A stretch of 5,812 nt of DNA from NCBI GenBank assembly GCA_027492415.1, contig JAPUEV010000353.1, positions 1 to 5,812 on the forward strand. The letters are read 5' to 3'. The position numbers and the translations under genes were made by a program. Source of the DNA: Ignavibacteria bacterium (GTDB lineage Bacteria > Bacteroidota > Ignavibacteria > Tepidaquicellales > OLB5). Of the stretch, positions 1-5,278 are shown one piece after another. The notes beneath the pieces were generated by a model. The model was not told where the DNA came from, did not search any database, and worked only from the letters and a program-made list of their open reading frames with translations. How positions within the stretch are numbered: position 1 is the first letter of the stretch; the number at the start of each line of letters is the position of its first letter.

Positions 1-255
1 GAGCTTTTTGAACAGGCATTTTCCCTGGTGGATACTTACAGGCACTATCTTACATCATCCTCAGAACTATCCGATTATTTTAAAACACAAATAAGCAGCT
101 CGCTGGTTATATATGCAAAGCTCCTTAAAGCACGGACAAACGGTAATGTTGATGATGCAATTGACGCACTTAATTTACTGGATAAAGCCGGCCAGGTAAC
201 ATCCGGAAGCTGGTTAAGGGCTAAGTTAAATAAGCTGATAAAAAAAAGAGCTTAA
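1..255 (+). CDS. C-terminal fragment of the three-copy helical (TPR-like) protein family, copy 1
   Basis: Only the last 84 codons are present. The frame is open to the left edge (begins ELFEQAFSL) and stops at TAA 253-255, so the true start lies outside the window; the GTG at 28 is an internal valine. It aligns without gaps to the C-terminal part of the copy at 581-2038 from FEQ onward, with 12 of 27 identical residues over the first stretch (FEQxF, D, H, LS, Y, KT). It shares DTYRHYL with DTFRHYL of the copy at 3801-5237. All three end in a W-L-containing helix followed by a short basic or polar tail. There is no signal peptide or membrane segment in the visible part. It is a genuine 3' end rather than a decayed gene, since it ends at the same place as its paralogue and carries the same type of terminator. 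Function is unknown. Confidence 0.85.
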   Translation, partial: ELFEQAFSLVDTYRHYLTSSSELSDYFKTQISSSLVIYAKLLKARTNGNVDDAIDALNLLDKAGQVTSGSWLRAKLNKLIKKRA

Positions 256-271
256 AATATAAGCTCCTTTT
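240..271. terminator. Bidirectional hairpin terminator overlapping the 3' end of copy 1
   Basis: GAGCTT (248-253) pairs with AAGCTC (261-266) across a 7-nt loop. It is flanked by a run of eight A (240-247) and by CTTTT (267-271). Beyond one A/C mismatch (247/267), four more A-T pairs (243-246 with 268-271) extend the stem. Read on the minus strand the hairpin is followed by eight T, so it should also stop the convergent transcript of the micro-ORF at 300-374. The left arm encodes the last codons of copy 1, and TAA begins at the top of the stem. Confidence 0.7.
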
Positions 272-299
272 GAAAATATTATCAGTTTATTTTAATGTT

Positions 300-374
300 T
301 TAACCTGAAATAATCGGGCCCCAGATATTTCTTCCACCGGCTGTATTTTGTGTATTATTCCTTTTTGTCTTCAT
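300..374 (-). CDS. 24-residue micro-ORF with own promoter, SD and terminator
   Basis: ATG (374-372) to TAA (302-300) encodes 24 residues, beginning MKTKRNNTQ and ending RNIWGPIISG. The N-terminal half is basic and rich in Asn and Thr, the middle has a Gly-Gly, and the tail is hydrophobic with one Trp and one Pro. There is no signal peptide and no transmembrane helix of normal length. What makes it more than a chance ORF is the context: AAAGGAGAA lies 8 nt before ATG, a TTTG-N20-TAnnTTTG promoter lies about 30 nt upstream, and the convergent hairpin at 240-271 ends the unit. The predicted transcript is about 160 nt. I do not recognise the peptide. It could be a microprotein, a peptide precursor, or a leader on a small RNA. 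Coding status is inference. Confidence 0.5.
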   Translation of the reverse strand: MKTKRNNTQNTAGGRNIWGPIISG

Positions 375-380
375 TATTTT

Positions 381-389
381 TTCTCCTTT
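381..389 (-). promoter_or_regulatory. Strong Shine-Dalgarno sequence of the micro-ORF
   Basis: On the minus strand this reads AAAGGAGAA, with GGAG ending 8 nt before the ATG at 374. It is the best ribosome binding site in the window: neither full-length family copy nor the propeller gene has a comparable one. This is the main evidence that the 24-codon frame is translated. Confidence 0.6.
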
Positions 390-405
390 AATTTCTTAAC
401 TGGTA

Positions 406-437
406 CAAAGATATTCTTACAGGTAAGGGTATTCAAA
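406..437 (-). promoter_or_regulatory. Bacteroidota-type promoter (TTTG-N20-TATCTTTG)
   Basis: On the minus strand, TTTG (437-434) is followed after exactly 20 nt by TATCTTTG (413-406), a full match to the -33/-7 consensus TTTG...TAnnTTTG known from Bacteroides and Flavobacterium. The start of transcription would fall near 397-402, leaving a 5' leader of roughly 25 nt before the micro-ORF's ATG at 374. The same architecture and the same 20-nt spacer recur upstream of the propeller gene at 3669-3700. Confidence 0.65.
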
Positions 438-483
438 GAGACTTTTAAGAAAAACTAAACATTGTTAAATTAAAGAAAATCTC

Positions 484-520
484 AAAAAAGCCCAAAATTT
501 GGCTAAATTTCAGCTTTTTT
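484..520. terminator. Long A/T-rich hairpin upstream of copy 2, possible terminator or leader structure
   Basis: AAAAAAGC (484-491) pairs with GCTTTTTT (513-520). Inside it AAATTT (495-500) pairs with AAATTT (505-510) around a GGCT tetraloop, with a small 3/2-nt internal loop between the two stems. Both strands end in a T-run, so it could stop read-through from copy 1 on + or transcripts entering from copy 2 on -. It ends 60 nt before the TTG of copy 2, so if that gene's promoter lies further left it would instead be a leader hairpin. The only GC pairs in the main stem are at its inner end, so stability is modest. Confidence 0.45.
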
Positions 521-580
521 ATTGCTCTAAACTAATCACCCGGGCAGGCTGTAAACGTTACAATTAAAAAGAAAATTTAC

Positions 581-2038
581 TTGATAACCTCAAAACTCAT
601 AAATATTTTAAGGACATTTACCAAAAGTGAGCTTAAGGAGTTCGAAAAGTTCATTGTTTCGCCTTACTATAATAAAGGCAGAAATTACCTGCCGCTGTTA
701 AGCCAGATAAATAAATTTTACCCAAAGTTTGATGATGAAACCCTGACACATGAATATGTTTACGGTAAGCTTTACCCCGGCAGGAAATTCAATAAACAGA
801 TCATATGGAATATGACATCATCACTTCAGCAGATGGCTGAAGAATTCCTGGTCAGTACATCCCTGAATAAAAATAATTTCATAAAGAACAGCCTGCTTGC
901 AGAAGAGTTCTTAAAAAGAAAGCTCGCATCATACCAGCTAAAAAAGCTTGATGAAATGGAAAAGGCGCTGGAGAAGCTTGGCGTTAACGATAAATTCTTC
1001 AGATATAAAAACGAGCTTGAAACAGGAAGGATGGATTATCATTTCCTTGAAGATACCCAGCACCTGTTAAGCAAGCATATCGCTAAAAAAGGCGAATATG
1101 CAATAATGAATATGTTAAGGGAAATATCTGCCGTCATTAATGACCTTAATGCAAATGCGATAATGTTCAACGCAAAGTTTGATGTTAATATTCCAAAGAA
1201 ATTTGTATCGAGCCTTGATATGGTTAGCGTAATAGAATATGCCCGGGAAAATAATTACGAATATACAGATGTAATGGAAATGCTTTACTGTTCAATTATG
1301 ACGGTAATTGATTTTGATGACCCAAAATATTTCTTCAGGCTAAAGGAGCTGTTTGAAATAAAAATTGATATATTTACTGACAATCAAAAACTCTCCTGGA
1401 TAACAACACTTTCAAACTACTGCAGCCTTAAAGCCAATAAAGGAGAAACCCGGTACAGGGAATATCTTTTTGAAATAAATGAGCTTGAGCTTAAAGTCGG
1501 CTTCAGCAATAACAGCACGTACCCATCCAAAATACTTTTCATACAGATATTAAGGAATGCCCTTTCCATAAACAAAACTGACTGGGTTTACAATTATATA
1601 GAAGAATATGCTCCTAAGCTAAAGCCTTCCTACCAGAAGCCTATGAAAGCGCTGGGACTGGCTTATCTTTACCAGAAATTAAAAGATTACCCAAAAGTTC
1701 TTGAGAACCTGAAGGATGTTAAATTCATTGATTCCCGGGATAAGTTCTATGTTAAATCAATTTATATAAGGACTTATTTTGAGCTGCGTGAATTTGAACA
1801 GCTTTTTTACCAGATAGATTCAGCAAAACATTTCATTAACGGCAGCAATTCATTAAGCGAATATACAAAGACAAATTTCCTGCGTTTCTTAAACTATTTA
1901 ACTAATCTTGTTAACGCAATGGAAAGCGATGATACCTCTGAGATTGGATTAATAAGGCACAAGCTTGAAAATGACCCGGAGCTTCCGTTTGCTGAATGGC
2001 TGATTGATAAGATTAATGAAATACAAAAAGGAGCTTGA
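581..2038 (+). CDS. Uncharacterised helical protein with conserved N-terminal block and TPR-like C-terminal half, copy 2
   Basis: The product has 485 residues, starting at TTG. The frame is open upstream to 536 but contains no ATG or GTG. The TTG is chosen because MITSKLINILRTF aligns residue for residue with MVNTKLVTLLKTF, where the paralogue at 3801 has an ATG preceded directly by a stop. The first 90 residues align without gaps to that paralogue with 33 identities, including TF-x-K-x-E (12-17), SPY-x-NK (27-32), YP-x-FD (47-51) and EY-x-Y (58-61). The rest is predicted almost wholly helical; about 315-445 shows the spacing of TPR-like helix pairs (AYLYQKLKDYPKVLENL, REFEQLFYQID). There is no signal peptide or membrane segment, so it is probably cytoplasmic. 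The family resembles hypothetical proteins that I recall from Bacteroidota and Ignavibacteria; no function is known to me. The stop codon lies in a terminator loop and the gene converges on the propeller gene 34 nt away. Confidence 0.9.
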   Translation: MITSKLINILRTFTKSELKEFEKFIVSPYYNKGRNYLPLLSQINKFYPKFDDETLTHEYVYGKLYPGRKFNKQIIWNMTSSLQQMAEEFLVSTSLNKNNFIKNSLLAEEFLKRKLASYQLKKLDEMEKALEKLGVNDKFFRYKNELETGRMDYHFLEDTQHLLSKHIAKKGEYAIMNMLREISAVINDLNANAIMFNAKFDVNIPKKFVSSLDMVSVIEYARENNYEYTDVMEMLYCSIMTVIDFDDPKYFFRLKELFEIKIDIFTDNQKLSWITTLSNYCSLKANKGETRYREYLFEINELELKVGFSNNSTYPSKILFIQILRNALSINKTDWVYNYIEEYAPKLKPSYQKPMKALGLAYLYQKLKDYPKVLENLKDVKFIDSRDKFYVKSIYIRTYFELREFEQLFYQIDSAKHFINGSNSLSEYTKTNFLRFLNYLTNLVNAMESDDTSEIGLIRHKLENDPELPFAEWLIDKINEIQKGA

Positions 2039-2052
2039 GTTAGCTCCTTTTT
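2025..2052. terminator. Perfect bidirectional terminator between convergent genes
   Basis: AAAAAGGAGCT (2025-2035) and AGCTCCTTTTT (2042-2052) form an uninterrupted 11-bp stem with a 6-nt loop. The loop contains the TGA stop (2036-2038) of copy 2. The structure is almost self-complementary, so each strand presents GC-rich pairs followed by TTTTT. The propeller gene's stop (2073) lies 20 nt away on the other side, so one hairpin serves both transcripts. It is closely similar in sequence to the hairpin at 240-271. Confidence 0.85.
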
Positions 2053-2072
2053 AAAATTTATTTTTGTCTTCC

Positions 2073-3515
2073 TTATTTTAGCAAAATCATCTTCTTAATA
2101 TCACTGAAATCCGCGGTTTCTATCTTATAATAATACACTCCGCTGGAATATTTTGATGCATCCCAGTCTGCATTATATGAACCAGCATTCAGATTTTCTT
2201 TCACCAGTGATTCAACTTCCCTGCCAAGCATATCATAAACAGCAAGCTTTACGAACCCTGCAGTCGGCAATGAGAAATTTATATTTGTTACCGGGTTAAA
2301 AGGGTTTGGGTAGTTTTGTGATAGAGAATATCCGGAAGGGATTTCAGAGCTGATATTTTCGATCCCAATCGTATTTCCTGCTGGATTCTGTTTATAATAG
2401 ATCTCAAAATTCCCGTCCCTGTAATCATGCCAAACAACGTGGACTTTTGAACCTGATACAGTCAGGTTTGGACGGTTAGAATTATCTGCAGCATTGGTAA
2501 GTCTTGTATCAGCACCCCATGTTACACCATTATTTGAAGATACATTATAGTAAACTTCGTAATTTCCGTCCCGGTTATCTTCCCACGCAATGTGAACATG
2601 AGGACCTTCTGCAAAAATTGAAGGGTTCCATGAATTAGACCCGTTATTCGTAATTCTCATATCAGGGCTCCATGTTGTGCCCCCATCTGTTGAATTCTTA
2701 TAATATACTTCTGCATTTCCATCCCTGTAATCCTGCCATGCAATATGGAGCTGAGATCCTGAAACTGAAAAAGATGCATTACTTGAAGGCTGGGCAAAAT
2801 TTGTCAATCTTGTATCAGACTGCCATGTAATGCCATTATCTGTGGAACGGTTAAAATATATCTCGGTGTTAGCACCGTTCCTGCCGTCATCCCATACAAC
2901 ATATACATTAGAACCCTCAATTTTAACTGCAGGGTTTAATTTAGAGCCGGCAGAGTTTGTCAGTCTTGTATCTGCTCCCCAGGTAATACCGGCATCGGTT
3001 GAGCGCCTGTAGTAAATTTCATAGCTTCCTGAAATATTATCGCTTCTCATTAATATTACCGTCTGCCCTTGGGCATCAATGGAAGGCTGCTGAGAAGTGT
3101 AAACATTATCCGTCATCCTTGTATCGGGTCCCCAGCTTACTCCGCCATTAGTAGAATATTTATAGTATATCTCATCATTCCCGATACGCCTGTCAACCCA
3201 TGCGACATGCAGGTAATTACCCGTAACGGCGATGCATGGTTTAGTAGCTTCATAGTTTGTCAGAATTAAGTTGGTATCCGGCCTCCAGGTGTTTCCACCG
3301 TCAGTTGATCTTGTATAATATATCAGGTAGTTCCCTATAAATGCATCATACCATACAACATGCACGTTCAGTCCATCGGCAACTATTGCCCTCTGGCTGT
3401 TAGAAGGCATATATGAATTGCCCGTAAAATTAGTGAGCCTGTTATCAGGCAGCCATTGCGAAAATGCAGTAAAACATGCAGCGAAAAGGAATAATAAAAT
3501 TAAAGTTGTTTTCAT
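2073..3515 (-). CDS. Secreted Asp-box (BNR) beta-propeller protein with T9SS type A sorting domain
   Basis: The product has 480 residues. ATG at 3515 is chosen because it begins a clean signal peptide (MKTTLILLFLFAACFTAFSQ, cleavage near 19-20); the frame continues upstream to a TTG at 3551 that would put 12 unsuitable residues before it. Six Asp boxes of the form S-x-(D/N)-x-G-x-(T/S)-W sit at about 70, 121, 172, 224, 275 and 326, a 51-residue period, each preceded by HVxWxDxRDGNxEIYY. A seventh unit (about 358-381) lacks its Asp box; the N-terminal WLPDNRLTN matches what it is missing, suggesting a seven-bladed propeller closed by the N-terminal strand. Residues from about 397 to 480 are the T9SS sorting domain (SQNYPNPFNP, VYDMLGRE, SGVYYYKI, KKMILLK). 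It should be exported to the surface or medium. Asp boxes occur in sialidases, but no catalytic set is recognisable, so activity is unknown. It converges on copy 2. Confidence 0.92.
   Translation of the reverse strand: MKTTLILLFLFAACFTAFSQWLPDNRLTNFTGNSYMPSNSQRAIVADGLNVHVVWYDAFIGNYLIYYTRSTDGGNTWRPDTNLILTNYEATKPCIAVTGNYLHVAWVDRRIGNDEIYYKYSTNGGVSWGPDTRMTDNVYTSQQPSIDAQGQTVILMRSDNISGSYEIYYRRSTDAGITWGADTRLTNSAGSKLNPAVKIEGSNVYVVWDDGRNGANTEIYFNRSTDNGITWQSDTRLTNFAQPSSNASFSVSGSQLHIAWQDYRDGNAEVYYKNSTDGGTTWSPDMRITNNGSNSWNPSIFAEGPHVHIAWEDNRDGNYEVYYNVSSNNGVTWGADTRLTNAADNSNRPNLTVSGSKVHVVWHDYRDGNFEIYYKQNPAGNTIGIENISSEIPSGYSLSQNYPNPFNPVTNINFSLPTAGFVKLAVYDMLGREVESLVKENLNAGSYNADWDASKYSSGVYYYKIETADFSDIKKMILLK
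2373..3365 (-). repeat. Seven tandem ~153-bp coding repeats (Asp-box propeller blades)
   Basis: Within the propeller gene the unit HVxWxDxRDGNxEIYYxxSTDGGxTWxxDTRLTN recurs about every 51 codons. The third unit is the most diverged: its strand reads TVILMRSDN in place of HVAWxDxR, losing the Trp and Asp found in the others, though its Asp box STDAGITW is intact. The seventh is cut after EIYYKQN. The DNA copies are diverged, so these are old duplications rather than recent slippage. Confidence 0.85.
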
Positions 3516-3573
3516 ATACGATTGTTTGTTGAACAAAAAAATAACCGCCAAAATCCCGTTAAAAGAAGAGTTC

Positions 3574-3663
3574 TTCGGCTATGAGTTTCCCGTTCTGAAA
3601 AGCGGAGATTATTGGCGGAAATTAAAATTGAGTTACTGATCTGATGAAACATGTATAGCCGAA
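3574..3663 (-). ncRNA. Candidate structured 5' leader of the propeller mRNA
   Basis: On the minus strand UUCGGCUAU (3663-3655) is perfectly complementary to AUAGCCGAA (3582-3574). After a 4/2-nt internal loop, GUUUC (3650-3646) pairs with GAAAC (3589-3585). The promoter at 3669-3700 predicts a start near 3662-3665, so the first arm would be the very 5' end of the mRNA, closing a domain of about 90 nt. The leader would then run another 58 nt to the ATG at 3515. It matches no riboswitch class I recognise. A 9-bp inverted repeat in a region this size can arise by chance, so this is a candidate only. Confidence 0.35.
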
Positions 3664-3668
3664 CAGTT

Positions 3669-3700
3669 CAAACTTAACTTAAAATTTTAATGCCGGCAAA
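3669..3700 (-). promoter_or_regulatory. Bacteroidota-type promoter of the propeller gene (TTTG-N20-TAAGTTTG)
   Basis: On the minus strand TTTG (3700-3697) is followed after 20 nt by TAAGTTTG (3676-3669), a full match to the -33/-7 consensus. The predicted start near 3662-3665 gives the propeller gene an untranslated leader of about 150 nt, which is long and contains the inverted repeat described separately. The spacer is largely taken up by two palindromes. Confidence 0.65.
3679..3698. promoter_or_regulatory. Abutting palindromes in the promoter spacer, possible operator
   Basis: TTAAAATTTTAA (3679-3690) is a perfect 12-bp palindrome, followed at once by TGCCGGCA (3691-3698), a perfect 8-bp palindrome. 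The first lies wholly between the -33 and -7 elements of the propeller promoter and the second overlaps the -33 TTTG. A dimeric repressor bound here would block the promoter. The first palindrome is A/T only and is a weak signal in A/T-rich DNA, and no regulator is identifiable. Confidence 0.3.
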
Positions 3701-3800
3701 GAAAATTATTATCATTTTTAGAAGAGGTTTATGCAAATAACCTTATTTTTATCGTTTTTTTACTTATTTTACCGGACTTTTTAGAAGCAAAAATGGATAA

Positions 3801-5237
3801 ATGGTAAACACAAAGCTTGTGACGTTGCTTAAAACTTTCTCTAAGGCTGAGATAAATAAATTCAGAGATTTTGTTAGTTCACCTTATTTCAATAAAAACA
3901 AGAATGTATCTCTAATTGGGGATGCTGTTTTAAGCTATTACCCTGAGTTTGATGCTGATGATTTTAACGAAGAGTATATCTACAGAATGATTTTTAAAGG
4001 CGAAAAATATGATTACTTTAAAATAAAAAACTATATTTCAGATCTTTACCAGCTTGCACTTACATTTTTAAAATATAAGACTTATGAAAAAAAGGAATAC
4101 GAAAACGATATCTCTCTTCTGGAAGAGCTGCATGATAGAGAGCTTAACTTAATTTATTCTCAGCGTGAAAAAGCCGTAAGTAAACACCTTGAAAGCTCCG
4201 CGATAAAAGATGAGAATTATTACTATTTAAGGCATCAATTAGGAAAGATAAATACTTTACACTATAAGTTCAAAAAAACAGGCTACTCATTTAACCAGAT
4301 ACAGAATGAGTTTGATACTTTCCTGGATTATTCACTGATTGGTCTTTTAAGGCTTTATTCCAAAATGCTGCACAACAAAAATCATGGCAACATTAACTTT
4401 AATATGGAAATGTTTGACGAGCTTTGGGAATATGTTAAAGATAAAGATTTCGATGGAAACCCTTCCTGTCTAATATACAAACAAACTATTCTGCTTGAAC
4501 TGACCAGGGATGAAAATATTTACCGTGAGCTTTTAAAGATGAAAGATAAATACAACGATAACATTCCGGATGAAGATATGTATTATATTCTTAACTGCAA
4601 AAACTCATTCGCTGTTTACAGGTTAAAGCTTGGGGATGAATTATATTACAAAGACAGGTTTGAAGCTATGAAAGAAATTCTTGAAAGGAATTTTGTTCCG
4701 TCAAATAACTTCCTGTTCCCTAATTTCGTTACTACATTCTCCTCTGCATGTATGGCAGGTGAATATAAGTGGGCTGAAGAATTCTTAAAGAAATACCAGG
4801 GCGGGATATCACCTAAGGAAGAAAAACAGAACGCACTAAATTACTGTATAGCATTCCTGGCATACAGAAAAAAAGAATTTGATAAAGCACTGGAATTTTT
4901 TTCAAAAACTAACTTTAAGCTGTATTTAATGAAGGTGATGGTAAAAAGTTATTCATTAAGGATATTTTACGAGCAGGGGATGACAGAACAGGTCATTTCT
5001 TCAATTGATACATTCAGGCATTACCTTAAATCAGAAACACTGATTGCAGAAGACCAGAAAACAGCTCATTACGAGTTTTTAAAGCTTATTTCAGAATTGC
5101 AGGAATTGAAATTAGAAGGTGTAAATAAGAAAAATTCTGCAGAGCAGGGGCTGTTAAAAAAGCGCATCGATAAAATGAGCTCAAACCCGCTTGGAGCAAA
5201 GAACTGGCTCATTGAAAAAGCAGATGAATTGAAATAA
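3801..5237 (+). CDS. Uncharacterised helical protein with conserved N-terminal block and TPR-like C-terminal half, copy 3
   Basis: The product has 478 residues. The start is firm: the ATG is immediately preceded by an in-frame TAA (3798-3800). The N-terminal block shares FSKAEINKF, SPYFNKNKN and YYPEFDAD with copy 2. The middle (about 95-250) is charged and helical, probably with coiled-coil or helical-hairpin character. About 315-435 again looks like TPR-type helix pairs (AGEYKWAEEFLKKY, YRKKEFDKALEFFSK, QVISSIDTFRHYL), and the end (NWLIEKADELK) matches the W-L helix of the other copies. There is no signal peptide or membrane segment, so it is probably cytoplasmic. It is divergent from the propeller gene, sharing a 285-bp intergenic region in which I see no consensus promoter for this strand; the A/T-rich DNA at 3740-3785 may hold one. 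Unlike copies 1 and 2 it lacks the GGAGCTT hairpin, having only a weak GTATT/AATAC stem (5246-5258). Function is unknown. Confidence 0.92.
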   Translation: MVNTKLVTLLKTFSKAEINKFRDFVSSPYFNKNKNVSLIGDAVLSYYPEFDADDFNEEYIYRMIFKGEKYDYFKIKNYISDLYQLALTFLKYKTYEKKEYENDISLLEELHDRELNLIYSQREKAVSKHLESSAIKDENYYYLRHQLGKINTLHYKFKKTGYSFNQIQNEFDTFLDYSLIGLLRLYSKMLHNKNHGNINFNMEMFDELWEYVKDKDFDGNPSCLIYKQTILLELTRDENIYRELLKMKDKYNDNIPDEDMYYILNCKNSFAVYRLKLGDELYYKDRFEAMKEILERNFVPSNNFLFPNFVTTFSSACMAGEYKWAEEFLKKYQGGISPKEEKQNALNYCIAFLAYRKKEFDKALEFFSKTNFKLYLMKVMVKSYSLRIFYEQGMTEQVISSIDTFRHYLKSETLIAEDQKTAHYEFLKLISELQELKLEGVNKKNSAEQGLLKKRIDKMSSNPLGAKNWLIEKADELK

Positions 5238-5278
5238 CGGTTCATGTATTCATAATACTTTAACTAAGAAAATATCCG

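Larger units (their letters stand above)
256..580. other. 325-bp region between copies 1 and 2, overview
   Basis: This stretch has no long gene, but reading it on the minus strand gives a compact transcription unit: promoter 406-437, Shine-Dalgarno 381-389, micro-ORF 300-374, terminator 240-271. Bases 438-483 are A/T-rich with no feature I can support. A long A/T-rich hairpin occupies 484-520. Bases 521-580, directly upstream of the TTG start of copy 2, hold a CCCGGG hexamer and an A-rich stretch before the start. I found no TAnnTTTG or clear sigma-70-type promoter for copy 2 in the whole region. Confidence 0.7.

Noticed and set aside
28..255. GTG at 28 as the start of a 75-residue protein
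   Set aside because: The frame continues to the left edge, and the upstream residues (ELFEQAFSL) align with the paralogue at 581-2038, so this is the end of a longer gene.
2830..3269. Open frames on + inside the propeller gene
   Set aside because: They are antisense to the repeated blade codons and recur with the repeat; no start signals or family resemblance.
2373..3365. Regular ~153-bp repeats as a CRISPR or satellite array
   Set aside because: They are in-frame protein repeats with diverged DNA and no constant repeat/spacer alternation.
2073..3515. Sialidase activity for the propeller protein
   Set aside because: Asp boxes are structural and occur in many non-enzymatic propellers. I could not identify the catalytic arginine triad and acid/nucleophile residues.
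3516..3551. TTG at 3551 as the start of the propeller gene
   Set aside because: It would place 12 residues before an otherwise standard signal peptide. The ATG at 3515 fits the signal sequence directly.
3418..3639. A + strand open frame of 73 codons crossing the propeller gene's 5' end; its second half (EEFFGYEFPVLKSGDYWRKLK) looks protein-like
   Set aside because: Its first part is antisense to the signal peptide coding region, it has no ribosome site, and the bases are better explained as the propeller mRNA leader. A decayed gene fragment cannot be excluded, but nothing supports it.
3568..3669. A MITE-like element, from the terminal inverted repeats TTCGGCTAT/ATAGCCGAA
   Set aside because: There is no target-site duplication next to the repeats and no second copy in the window. 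The coincidence with the promoter fits a leader structure better.
3793..3807. Four-codon frame ATG GAT AAA TGG TAA overlapping the start of copy 3, as a translational control element
   Set aside because: It is too short to distinguish from chance, and no ribosome site favours the upstream ATG.
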